DNA of 13,005 nt from JBQTKD01 sp052389435 (lineage in GTDB: Bacteria > Actinomycetota > Actinomycetes > Sporichthyales > Sporichthyaceae). The notes below the pieces were generated by a model. That model saw only the letters and a program-made list of their open reading frames with translations, was not told where the DNA came from and searched no databases. Each line of letters starts with the position of its first letter. Position 1 is the first letter of the stretch. Shown here in pieces: positions 6,639 to 12,889 of the stretch. The position numbers were made by a program, and so were the translations under genes. The stretch lies in contig JBQTIB010000016.1 of assembly GCA_052389435.1 (NCBI GenBank), forward strand, positions 1 through 13,005, written 5' to 3'.

Positions 6639-7073
6639 CTAGACCAGAGCGGGCTCTTCGACCTCGACGGCCGTGGCGACGCCGATCGTCTCGGGCGCGA
6701 TCTCCGGGCCGGTGTACGCGGCGGCGGTGACGCCGCCCTCGCGCAGCAGCAGGCGGGACAGGCGGATCGGACCCTGGCCAGCCGCGACGGAGTCGTCCGC
6801 GGGGGGCTGGTGGTGAACCACCCAGACCCGGAGCGCGAGGAGCGCCGCGGCGTTGCGGCTCAGGAAGCGCAGGGTTTCGCGGCGGCCGGCGCGGGAATGT
6901 CCAGACCAACCGAGATACACCGCGACGTAGGGCTCGACGGTGGCCACGGACGCGATGGGGCGCACGTCGACCTCGAGATCGCCGACGGCGGCGATCTGGC
7001 TGCCGACCTCGGCGGCCTGCCGGGCGGTGAAGCCCGTACTGGCCGCGTAGGCGACGAGCACCCGAGCGGACAT
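6639..7073 (-). CDS. flavodoxin-like protein
   Basis: The product is 144 aa, the size of a single flavodoxin-type domain. The N terminus RVLVAYAASTGFTARQAAEVG (5-25) matches the first strand, FMN phosphate loop and first helix of flavodoxins; the loop is STGFT with Ala in place of the more usual Thr/Ser at its start. YVAVYLGWSGHSRAGRRETLRFL (about 49-71) matches the second FMN-contacting region and the helix after it, as in the HemG-like Flavodoxin_5 group. The rest is less conserved and there is no obvious partner reductase here. GAGAGG lies 5 nt before the ATG, which supports the start. It is the first gene of a probable two-gene transcript with the membrane protein at 5076-6623. Flavin binding is inferred; the altered loop leaves open a non-redox regulatory role. 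Confidence 0.75.
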   Translation of the reverse strand: MSARVLVAYAASTGFTARQAAEVGSQIAAVGDLEVDVRPIASVATVEPYVAVYLGWSGHSRAGRRETLRFLSRNAAALLALRVWVVHHQPPADDSVAAGQGPIRLSRLLLREGGVTAAAYTGPEIAPETIGVATAVEVEEPALV

Positions 7074-7213
7074 GTGCGCCTCTCATCCGGGTTGGAGGAC
7101 CGCTGCTTGCGCCCTCTTTGCCCTACTTCGTCTCAACGGCCGGGACTGGTGGGTCGAAGGCGGAGTTTTCCAAGAATATCCTGAGAAACCTCGCTTGCGC
7201 CGGCCTCTGTCGA

Positions 7214-7223
7214 GATAGCTATC
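7214..7223. promoter_or_regulatory. GATAGCTATC perfect palindrome, candidate operator
   Basis: This 10-bp perfect palindrome is AT-rich in a very GC-rich setting, in the divergent region between the flavodoxin-like gene and the aminotransferase. It could be a half or core site for a dimeric regulator. No regulator gene is adjacent. Confidence 0.3.
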
Positions 7224-7238
7224 GGTCGCCCGAGAGCC

Positions 7239-7261
7239 GATCATGACGATTCCACATGATC
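7239..7261. promoter_or_regulatory. GATCATG-N9-CATGATC inverted repeat, candidate operator
   Basis: Two perfect 7-bp arms (7239-7245 and 7255-7261) are separated by 9 nt. The centre-to-centre distance of 16 bp is about one and a half helix turns. The arms are AT-rich for this genome, which makes chance pairing less likely. It lies about 130 bp before the aminotransferase start and 170 bp before the flavodoxin-like start, so either could be the target. Confidence 0.4.
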
Positions 7262-7380
7262 ACCTTTAACTGCAGGCCGGGCACCCGGTTTTCACCCATT
7301 GGTCACGTGTCTTCCCCCGCCCTGCGAGGGGCGTCGGCTAGGCCCCGGCAAATGGCGCCTGCCGCGCAGGTCCCGAGACC

Positions 7381-7386
7381 TACACT
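7381..7386 (+). promoter_or_regulatory. TACACT -10 box giving a leaderless aminotransferase mRNA
   Basis: TACACT fits the TANNNT -10 pattern and ends 6 nt before the GTG at 7393. Transcription starting at the usual distance would begin at or next to the start codon, which is the hallmark of leaderless mRNAs in actinobacteria. No purine-rich ribosome binding site precedes the GTG, in agreement. No good -35 is visible. Confidence 0.55.
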
Positions 7387-7392
7387 CGCGCC

Positions 7393-8604
7393 GTGGAGAT
7401 CACTCAGTCCAGCAAGCTGGCCAACGTTGCCTACGACGTCCGGGGCCCCGTTCTCGAAGAGGCGAACCGCCTCGAGCAGACCGGCCACCGCATCCTGAAG
7501 CTGAACATCGGCAACCCGGCGCCGTTCGGCTTCGACGCCCCCGACGACATCGTCGCCGCGATCGTCCGCAACCTGCCGAACGCCGCCGGCTACAGCGACT
7601 CCAAGGGGCTGTTCTCCGCGCGCACCGCCGTGGCGCAGTACTACACCGGCCTCGGCGTCGAGGACATCGACGTCGACCAGATCTACCTCGGCAACGGCGT
7701 CTCCGAGTTGATCGCCATGGCCCTGCAGGCCCTGCTGAACACCGGCGACGAGATCCTCATCCCGGCGCCGGACTACCCGCTGTGGACCGCGGTGTCCTCG
7801 TTGGCCGGCGGCAAGCCCGTGCACTACCTGTGCGACGAGGGCGCCGACTGGATGCCCGACCTCGCCGACATCGAAGCGAAGATCACCGACCGCACCCGGG
7901 CGATCGTCGTGATCAACCCGAACAACCCGACCGGCGCCGTCTACTCGCGCGAAGTCCTCGAGGGACTGGCCGCGATCGCCCGCCGGCACAGCCTGATCCT
8001 GTTCTCCGACGAGATCTACGACCAGATCGTCTACGACGACGCCGTCCACATCCCGCTGGCCACCGTCGCCCAGGACGTCTTCACGATCACCTTCGGCGGC
8101 CTGTCCAAGTGCTACCGGGTGGCCGGCTTCCGTTCCGGCTGGGCCGTGGTGACCGGCCCGCGCCAGCACGCCCGCAGCTACCTCGAGGGCATGCAGATCC
8201 TGGCGAACATGCGCCTGTGCGCGAACGTGCCGTCCCAGTGGGCCATCCAGACCGCGCTGTCCTCCCCGCACGGCATCGACGACCTCGTCCTGCCGGCCGG
8301 TCGCCTGATCGAGCAGCGCGACATCACCTACCAGATGCTCAACGACATCCCCGGCGTCTCGTGCGTGAAGCCCAAGGGAGCGCTCTACTGCTTCCCGCGC
8401 CTGGACCCGAAGGTGCACCCGATCGTCGACGACGAGCGCCTGTGCCTGGACCTGCTCCGCAGCGAACGGATCCTGCTGGTGCAGGGCCGCGGCTTCAACT
8501 GGCCCCGCCCCGACCACCTGCGCATCGTCACGCTCCCGCACGTCGACGACCTCCGCGAGGCCCTCACCCGCATCGGCCGCTTCCTCTCCACCTACCGCCA
8601 GTAG
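7393..8604 (+). CDS. PLP-dependent alanine/aspartate-type aminotransferase (AlaA-like)
   Basis: The product is 403 aa, full length for a class I/II (fold-type I) aminotransferase. The N-terminal segment with LKLNIGNPAPFGF (36-48) is typical of the AlaA/AspC-like group. NPNNPTG (175-181) supplies the PLP-ring Asn178, SDEIYD supplies Asp206 and Tyr209, GLSKCYRVAGFRSGW supplies the Schiff-base Lys239 and the phosphate-binding Arg, and LRIVTLP supplies the substrate-carboxylate Arg377. All catalytic residues are present. The best reading is a cytosolic pyruvate/glutamate-linked transaminase making alanine, as for E. coli AlaA; actinobacterial relatives are often annotated as aspartate aminotransferase, and valine/pyruvate activity is also possible. 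The GTG start is preferred because of the TACACT box 6 nt upstream. It stands alone, and the convergent gene ends at 8933. Confidence 0.93.
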   Translation: MEITQSSKLANVAYDVRGPVLEEANRLEQTGHRILKLNIGNPAPFGFDAPDDIVAAIVRNLPNAAGYSDSKGLFSARTAVAQYYTGLGVEDIDVDQIYLGNGVSELIAMALQALLNTGDEILIPAPDYPLWTAVSSLAGGKPVHYLCDEGADWMPDLADIEAKITDRTRAIVVINPNNPTGAVYSREVLEGLAAIARRHSLILFSDEIYDQIVYDDAVHIPLATVAQDVFTITFGGLSKCYRVAGFRSGWAVVTGPRQHARSYLEGMQILANMRLCANVPSQWAIQTALSSPHGIDDLVLPAGRLIEQRDITYQMLNDIPGVSCVKPKGALYCFPRLDPKVHPIVDDERLCLDLLRSERILLVQGRGFNWPRPDHLRIVTLPHVDDLREALTRIGRFLSTYRQ

Positions 8605-8932
8605 CGACGCCGAGTCAAGCAACCATCTGCGCACGTCATCCTCAATGGTTGTTGGCGCGCCCGGTTTGTCCCGGTTCGTGGAGCCGTTTCGGCTGACACG
8701 GCTGGAAAAACTTCGTTCGCCTCGCGTCCCGAGCCAGCGAATCGATGCCCGGTTGGAACAGATGGCGGCGCAGGCGGCGCGGAGAAACGGCTGGGCAACG
8801 CCGTAGGGCGCCCGTGCGACGCCGACGCCCGAAGTGTCCGGACTGCGTCTCAGCGCCGTCGTGCGGCGGCGCGGGCCAATCCCGATCCGGTGGCCGCGGC
8901 AAAGGCGCCGGGGGCGGGCGAGCGGTGGGAGG
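8605..8932. other. 328-bp convergent intergenic region
   Basis: It lies between the stop codons of the aminotransferase (+) and the unrecognised gene at 8933-9835 (-). No open frame has the codon bias of a real gene. It holds a CAACCAT (8620-8626)/ATGGTTG (8645-8651) inverted repeat with an 18-nt loop, a tandem 10-mer CCCGGTTTGT/CCCGGTTCGT (8660-8679), and AGCCG-TTT-CGGCT at 8682-8694. The first or last may serve as terminator for the aminotransferase. Nothing else can be supported. Confidence 0.6.
8620..8651 (+). terminator. weak stem-loop after aminotransferase
   Basis: CAACCAT and ATGGTTG are perfectly complementary, 7 bp, around an 18-nt loop, beginning 16 nt after the stop codon (TAG at 8602-8604). 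The long loop and missing T tract make this only a candidate. The AGCCG/CGGCT hairpin with a 3-nt loop at 8682-8694 is an alternative. Confidence 0.3.
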
Positions 8933-9835
8933 CTAGCCGGCCGTCAGGTCGTTGACTGCCGTGGAGAGTTCGGCGGCCAGGTCCAGGGCGCGATCGGTCA
9001 TGGGGTGCTGGCGCATGTACCAGCAGACGATCTGGGTGATCTGGCTGGCCAGGCGCGGGTGGATGCGCATGGCCTCGGTGGTGGTCACCGGCCGCGAGGC
9101 GGTGTCGGTGATCGAGTACCAGTACCCGGCGCGGAATCCGAGTTCGACGAAGCCGAGAGCGCCGTTGAGCGTCGCGTCGAAGGCGTCGGAGATCTCCGGG
9201 GCCAGGAACGCCGGTGAGTCCGGCACGCCGCCCTCGGGCGGCCACACGCCGGTCTGGGGCAGGGGGCCGGAGGGGTGGTCGGCGTACGGCTCGTCGTCCT
9301 GGGCGTTGAACAGTTCGTGCAGGTCCACCGGCTGGGTCAGGACGGCGGCGGGGTCGGCGGGGCGAAACCAGCTCTCGAGGTCCACCGGCTGCGTCGCGGT
9401 GTACGCCGCGCGGGTCCACCGCTCGTCGACCCGGCCGGCCCGGCGACGCGAAGCGGTCACCTGGACGACGGCGAGCGCCGGTTCGGGTTCGGGTTCGGGT
9501 TCGATCTCTGCCTCGGCCGCCGCGCAGGATCCGGTCTGCGAGGGCAGGCCCGCCGGGGCGTCGAGTTCGGGAAGCGGGTCCACCAGGGGGTCCCAGGAGC
9601 CGCTGCGGGCGGCCTGCACGAGACCGTCGACCCCGTTGCCGGGTCCGTCGAACCAGGACTGGGCGTGGAAGGAGTACCGGTCCTCGGCGGCGAGGCGCGG
9701 GTCGCGGTAGGCGGGGCCCGTCGGACGGAAGGTCAACCCGACGTCCGCAGCGTCTCCGGAGGCGCGATGGCCTGCGACGGAGCCCCGCTCCGGGTCTCCC
9801 GGAGCGGCTGGCAGGTGGTCGCGGTCGAGGCTCAT
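8933..9835 (-). CDS. hypothetical protein with EP repeat and duplicated TQPVDL motif
   Basis: The product is 300 aa and I do not recognise its family. It has no signal peptide or membrane segment, so it is probably cytoplasmic. Residues 1-105 are polar and look disordered. IEPEPEPEP (111-119) comes from a hexanucleotide repeat. TQPVDLESWF (148-157) and TQPVDLHELF (167-176) are near-identical copies 19 residues apart. From about 213 to 300 the composition becomes that of a folded, mainly helical domain (LGFVELGFRAGYWYSI, then TTEAMRIHPRLASQITQIVCWYMRQHP). The ATG at 9835 has no ribosome binding site, but a TTGACG/GACTCT promoter ends 9 nt before it, so a near-leaderless start fits. It lies 148 bp downstream of the PAS-protein gene on the same strand; a functional link is possible but not shown. 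Confidence 0.75.
   Translation of the reverse strand: MSLDRDHLPAAPGDPERGSVAGHRASGDAADVGLTFRPTGPAYRDPRLAAEDRYSFHAQSWFDGPGNGVDGLVQAARSGSWDPLVDPLPELDAPAGLPSQTGSCAAAEAEIEPEPEPEPALAVVQVTASRRRAGRVDERWTRAAYTATQPVDLESWFRPADPAAVLTQPVDLHELFNAQDDEPYADHPSGPLPQTGVWPPEGGVPDSPAFLAPEISDAFDATLNGALGFVELGFRAGYWYSITDTASRPVTTTEAMRIHPRLASQITQIVCWYMRQHPMTDRALDLAAELSTAVNDLTAG
9378..9391. repeat. second copy of 14-bp direct repeat (TQPVDL codons)
   Basis: AGGTCCACCGGCTG occurs at 9321-9334 and again at 9378-9391, exactly 57 bp (19 codons) apart inside the gene at 8933-9835. It encodes the shared QPVDL core on the minus strand. The identity extends to silent positions, which suggests a fairly recent duplication or gene conversion. 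Confidence 0.7.
9482..9504. repeat. TTCGGG hexanucleotide tandem repeat
   Basis: Three perfect TTCGGG units (9482-9499) and a partial fourth encode alternating Glu-Pro on the minus strand. Unit length is a multiple of three, so slippage would change the number of EP pairs without breaking the frame. Confidence 0.8.
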
Positions 9836-9844
9836 GACATTGGC

Positions 9845-9873
9845 AGAGTCGAAGAGCGAGGAGGCAGCGTCAA
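9845..9873 (-). promoter_or_regulatory. promoter TTGACG-N17-GACTCT for the hypothetical gene
   Basis: On the minus strand, TTGACG (complement of 9868-9873) and GACTCT (complement of 9845-9850) are 17 nt apart. The -35 is a near match to TTGACA, and the -10 keeps the A and final T of TANNNT. The ATG at 9835 follows 9 nt after the -10, so the transcript would have almost no leader, in keeping with the missing ribosome binding site. It lies between the stop of the PAS gene (9984) and this gene. Confidence 0.45.
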
Positions 9874-9983
9874 GGAAACACGGGTCGAATTGCACGCACC
9901 TTGGGCGGACCGGTCCGAGTCCACGCAGAAACACAAGGCCGGGCAACGGCTAGGCAAACCCGCGCAGAGGGTGGCGGAGCGGA

Positions 9984-12551
9984 TCAGCCGTCGTCGGCGA
10001 GGCGGACGACCAGCCCGGCGAGGCGCGAAACCACCGACGGGGTCTCCGCCCGCGGCGCGAGGCTGAGCAGCGTCGTGCCCGCGGGCAGCCGCTGTTCGTG
10101 ACCCGGCGTCAGATCGTCGGCGGAGTAGGCGATGACCGGAACGGGCGCCTTGGCGTCCGACCCGGTCCACACCGGCGCCCAGGCCTGGCCGAAACCCTCT
10201 CCGCCGGCCAGGTTGCGCACGACGAGATCCGGCGGGCGCTCGCCGAGCGCGGCGGCGGCCTGGGCGTCGTCGTGGACGTGGACGACGTCGTGACCGGCCC
10301 GCCGCATCGAGGTGCGCAGCGCCGCGGCGAGGACGCGGCCCGGCTCGACGAGCAGGATGCGCAGCGTCTCCCCCGCACGCGGCGCGGCGGCCCGCAGCAC
10401 CGAGGCGGGATCGACCACGGCGTCCTCGGACTCGACTTCGGCCAACCCGACCGCGAGCACCGACGGCACGCCCGCCGAACTCGCCGCCTCGGACAGGTCG
10501 TGGAGCGCGCGGCGGCCCAGCCGTCCGCCCACCGGGTCGATCAGCAGGACGGCGGTTCCGTCCGGCACCACCACCGAGGGTTGCTCGGGGGCGTCGAGCG
10601 CGACCGAACTCGCGTTGCGCAGGCCCAGGGCCTCCGCCAGTGCCGCGGTGGGGTGGGGCCAGACGAACACCTGGAGGCCGCGCGGGCGCGGAGTCCGACC
10701 GGGTTCCTCGCCGTCCGTCGAGGCCTGCGACCGCCCCGGAGCGCCGTCCGAGGCGTTGCTCGGATCCGCGTGCGAAGCGTCGCCGGGGCCGCCGTCCCCG
10801 GTCGCGTGGGAGGCGTCGCTCGGCGGGCCGTCCCCGGCCGCGTCGCCCGGGGGAGCGGCCGCGTCGCTCGGGGAAACGTCCCGCGCCGCGCCGGAGGCCT
10901 CGCTCGGGGCATTGGCCGGGGCATCGCCCGGAGCGGCGGCAGCGCCGTTGCGTGCCCCGCGATCGGCCGGCGGAGCCGCAAGCAGTGCCGGCCCGGTCTC
11001 CGCCGGAGCAGGCGCGGCGCCGGACTCGGCCGAACGGGCCGGGACGGGCGTCCGGGTGGGCATGGCGATGACCGTGCCGGTGGGTCCGTCGACCCCCTCG
11101 TGCTCGGCGGACGCGGCGATGACCCCGTCGAACTGCACGGTCTCGCCCTTGGCGTGGCGGCGCGCGCTGCGCGCCGTGCCGGGCGGAATGGACGGCAGTT
11201 CCACGACGAAGGCCCGCGTGCCGTCCGGGGCCACCTCCAGCAGGAACTGCCCGCCGTGCCCCTCCGCGATCATCTGGACCAGCGCGAGGTCGGGGTCGGG
11301 GCCGCGCTCGCGGACCTTGCCCGGCCGCAGCCAGCGCAGGAGTGGATTGTCCCGCGGACCGCCGGGCGCCTCGGCCATGCCGCTGACGGCGATCCGCACG
11401 AACTCGGCGCCCGCGCCGGCCTCGACCTGCAGCACGGACCCGTTCGCGACCGCATGGGTGGCTGCGCGCAGCAGTTCGGCGAAGGTTCGGCCCAGCCGTG
11501 CCGCGTCGCCGACCATCTCGACCGACTCCACGGTCGACACGATCTCGACCCCACGCTGTGCCGCGCCGTCCGCGACCGCCGCGACCGCCGCACCGACGAT
11601 CTGGTCCAACTGTGCCGACGCGAGGTCCAGCTCGACCTGACCCAGCATCAGATTTTCGTAGTCGATGGCCTCCGCAACGACCTCGCGCAGCTTCACCAGG
11701 CTGTCGAAGTGCGCGGGATCCGACCACAGGTCGGCCAGCATCGGAGCGACGACGTCCTCCAGCGTCTCGAGCAGCCGCATCCGGCGGCGATCGAGCTCGA
11801 CCTGTTCGGTGACGTCGGTGAACGCGAGCACGGCACCGACGATGTCCGAACCGTCGCGCATCGGAGCCGTCGAGAGTTCGACCGGAACGGGGCTGCCGTC
11901 CTGGCGCCACACGATCTCCCGGCGCCGCTGCATCCGCCGGCCACTGCGCAGGGTCCGGGCGATCGGCGACTCCGAAGACGGGTGCGGGGAGCCGTCGAGG
12001 CGCGTGTGCAGCGCCATCGAGTGCAGGTCCAGCCCGGCGATCGCACTGACCTTCGCGCCGAGCAGCCGCGCCGCGGCCGGGTTGGCGAGCACCACCCGCC
12101 CGTCGCGGTCCACGCCGCAGATGGCCTCCTCGGTGCTGCGCAGCACCGCCTGCGCCGCACGGCCGGTGCGCACGAGCTCGGCTTCGGCCGTCGAGTCCGT
12201 GCCGTAGCGCAGGGAGACGAGCAGCCGTTCCTCGCCGCCGCCCCACGGGACGCGCGAGCAGGTGACCTCGACGCCGAACGGGTCCCCCACCGGGGGCCGG
12301 GCCAGAACGCGCCGCGACTCGCCCACCATCGGCCACCCGTCCGGCGACCCGGACAGCCCGCCGAGGCTCGGCAGCAGCTCGCCCAACGACGACCCGACGA
12401 GGGAGGCGGCCTCGCTCACGCCGAACGCCTGAACCGCGCGGGCGTTCGCGTTGATCACCGTGCCGGTCGCGTCGACGAGCAGCAGACCGTCTGGGAGATT
12501 GTCCAGAATCGCGGCGAGGCGGTGGGTATTGCGCGTTGGCCGGGTTGCCAC
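9984..12551 (-). CDS. PAS-PAS protein with degenerate histidine-kinase and receiver-like domains
   Basis: The product is 855 aa, with no membrane segment, so it is a cytoplasmic protein. Residues about 12-115 form a first PAS domain (ILDNLPDGLLLVDATGTVINAN) and about 135-250 a second (EEAICGVDRDGRVVLAN, with VWRQDGSPVPVELS and a VTEQ exit). Residues 251-455 follow a histidine-kinase layout, but no H-box is present. The N-box asparagines are Glu359 and Ala363, the ATP-site Asp-Gly region reads VSGMAEAPG, and the lid GLGL is DPDL; only EGHGG (430-434) and the GT-VVELP end survive. Residues about 505-620 are a low-complexity linker. About 625-725 looks receiver-like, with Asp672 at strand 3, and 731-840 is clearly receiver-like (RILLVE) with Asn780 at the phospho-acceptor site. 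The GTG start has GGAGGT 9 nt upstream. A scaffold or sensor role is inferred. Confidence 0.82.
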   Translation of the reverse strand: MATRPTRNTHRLAAILDNLPDGLLLVDATGTVINANARAVQAFGVSEAASLVGSSLGELLPSLGGLSGSPDGWPMVGESRRVLARPPVGDPFGVEVTCSRVPWGGGEERLLVSLRYGTDSTAEAELVRTGRAAQAVLRSTEEAICGVDRDGRVVLANPAAARLLGAKVSAIAGLDLHSMALHTRLDGSPHPSSESPIARTLRSGRRMQRRREIVWRQDGSPVPVELSTAPMRDGSDIVGAVLAFTDVTEQVELDRRRMRLLETLEDVVAPMLADLWSDPAHFDSLVKLREVVAEAIDYENLMLGQVELDLASAQLDQIVGAAVAAVADGAAQRGVEIVSTVESVEMVGDAARLGRTFAELLRAATHAVANGSVLQVEAGAGAEFVRIAVSGMAEAPGGPRDNPLLRWLRPGKVRERGPDPDLALVQMIAEGHGGQFLLEVAPDGTRAFVVELPSIPPGTARSARRHAKGETVQFDGVIAASAEHEGVDGPTGTVIAMPTRTPVPARSAESGAAPAPAETGPALLAAPPADRGARNGAAAAPGDAPANAPSEASGAARDVSPSDAAAPPGDAAGDGPPSDASHATGDGGPGDASHADPSNASDGAPGRSQASTDGEEPGRTPRPRGLQVFVWPHPTAALAEALGLRNASSVALDAPEQPSVVVPDGTAVLLIDPVGGRLGRRALHDLSEAASSAGVPSVLAVGLAEVESEDAVVDPASVLRAAAPRAGETLRILLVEPGRVLAAALRTSMRRAGHDVVHVHDDAQAAAALGERPPDLVVRNLAGGEGFGQAWAPVWTGSDAKAPVPVIAYSADDLTPGHEQRLPAGTTLLSLAPRAETPSVVSRLAGLVVRLADDG
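10690..10990. repeat. degenerate low-complexity repeats encoding Pro/Ser/Asp/Ala/Gly linker
   Basis: Within the PAS protein gene, short related units such as GCGTCGCTCGG and GCGTCGCCGGG recur many times, giving repeated SDA, GDA and PSEAS tripeptides or pentapeptides on the minus strand (residues about 520-620). It has the character of a flexible disordered linker joining the kinase-like part to the receiver-like part, and the repeat number is likely to vary between strains. Confidence 0.6.
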
Positions 12552-12630
12552 GTGCGCGCCACCTCCACCGATCGCGAACGCGACGGCCTGGGCCGTTGCC
12601 ACCCGACTGGGGGCCAAGTGTTGCACGTCC

Positions 12631-12643
12631 CGATCGACGATCG
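12631..12643. promoter_or_regulatory. CGATCG-A-CGATCG palindrome between PAS gene and tRNA
   Basis: Two self-complementary CGATCG hexamers are separated by one base, in the 169-bp gap between the divergent PAS gene (start 12551) and tRNA-Ser (12721). It could be an operator for the PAS gene, for which I could not find a convincing promoter. Chance occurrence in GC-rich DNA is quite possible. Confidence 0.22.
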
Positions 12644-12672
12644 CAGACGGGTCCCCGACCTGCCGATTCGCT

Positions 12673-12702
12673 TTGCCCCAGCCGATCGAAGCCCGGTAAC
12701 CT
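12673..12702 (+). promoter_or_regulatory. promoter of tRNA-Ser, TTGCCC-N18-TAACCT
   Basis: TTGCCC (12673-12678) and TAACCT (12697-12702) have an 18-nt spacer. Transcription would begin near 12709 and give a leader of about a dozen nucleotides before the mature tRNA at 12721, which RNase P would remove. Its position inside the in-frame upstream extension of the PAS gene supports the shorter PAS start at 12551. Confidence 0.5.
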
Positions 12703-12720
12703 TCTCCCGTTGTACGCACT

Positions 12721-12811
12721 GGAGGATTCGCCTAGTCCGGTCTATGGCGCCGCACTGCTAATGCGGTTTGGGCCTTCAAGCCCATCCGGGGTTCAAATCC
12801 CCGATCCTCCG
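12721..12811 (+). tRNA. tRNA-Ser (anticodon GCU, reads AGC/AGU)
   Basis: The 91-nt cloverleaf is complete. The acceptor stem is GGAGGAT (12721-12727) with ATCCTCC (12804-12810), and G is the discriminator at 12811. The D stem is GCC/GGC with GG in the loop. The anticodon stem is CCGCA/TGCGG with loop CTGCTAA, so the anticodon GCT lies at 12757-12759. A long variable arm with TGGGC/GCCCA and loop CTTCAA is the mark of a class II tRNA, and the T arm CGGGG/CCCCG carries TTCAAAT. The discriminator G and long variable arm are serine identity elements. The 3' CCA is not encoded (CAC follows), so it is added after transcription. Confidence 0.97.
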
Positions 12812-12832
12812 CACGGACGACGGGCGAGGTGT

Positions 12833-12851
12833 GTTCGCGGACCACGCGAAC
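12833..12851 (+). terminator. hairpin downstream of tRNA-Ser
   Basis: GTTCGCG (12833-12839) and CGCGAAC (12845-12851) pair perfectly over 7 bp around a 5-nt loop, about 20 nt after the tRNA. A T tract is absent. The position suits a tRNA terminator. Confidence 0.5.
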
Positions 12852-12872
12852 CGCCGCGCCCGCGCGTTTGTT

Positions 12873-12889
12873 GCGGCGCTTCGCGCCGC
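12873..12889 (+). terminator. second GC hairpin downstream of tRNA-Ser
   Basis: GCGGCGC and GCGCCGC form a perfect 7-bp stem around TTC. It may be a second terminator. It is also the last normal-looking sequence before the G and C homopolymers, so it may instead mark where sequencing failed. Confidence 0.35.

Larger units (their letters stand above)
7074..7392. other. 319-bp divergent intergenic region
   Basis: No gene is supported. It separates the leftward flavodoxin-like gene from the rightward aminotransferase and must hold promoters for both. It is AT-richer than the flanks between about 7160 and 7275. It contains the palindrome GATAGCTATC (7214-7223), a GATCATG/CATGATC inverted repeat (7239-7261) and the TACACT box just before the aminotransferase start. 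TTGAGA on the minus strand at 7131-7136 could be a -35 for the flavodoxin-like gene, but I find no -10 at the right spacing. Confidence 0.65.

Noticed and set aside
4909..7086. 725-aa minus-strand frame across both the GT-C-like and flavodoxin-like genes
   Set aside because: Shadow frame of Arg/Gly/Pro composition; the two real genes have hydrophobic helices and flavodoxin motifs in the other frame.
8642..8902. 86-aa minus-strand frame in the convergent gap
   Set aside because: No ribosome binding site, Arg/His/Pro-rich composition and no hydrophobic or motif structure.
9836..9946. TTG-initiated extension of the hypothetical gene by 37 residues
   Set aside because: It runs through the TTGACG/GACTCT promoter and AT-richer non-coding sequence.
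12552..12719. Upstream in-frame extension of the PAS protein by 56 residues
   Set aside because: GGAGGT sits 9 nt before the GTG at 12551, and the extension would cover the tRNA-Ser promoter.
10098..12761. 887-aa plus-strand frame opposite the PAS protein
   Set aside because: Long open frames opposite high-GC genes are common; composition is Arg/Gly/His-rich, and it runs into the tRNA gene.
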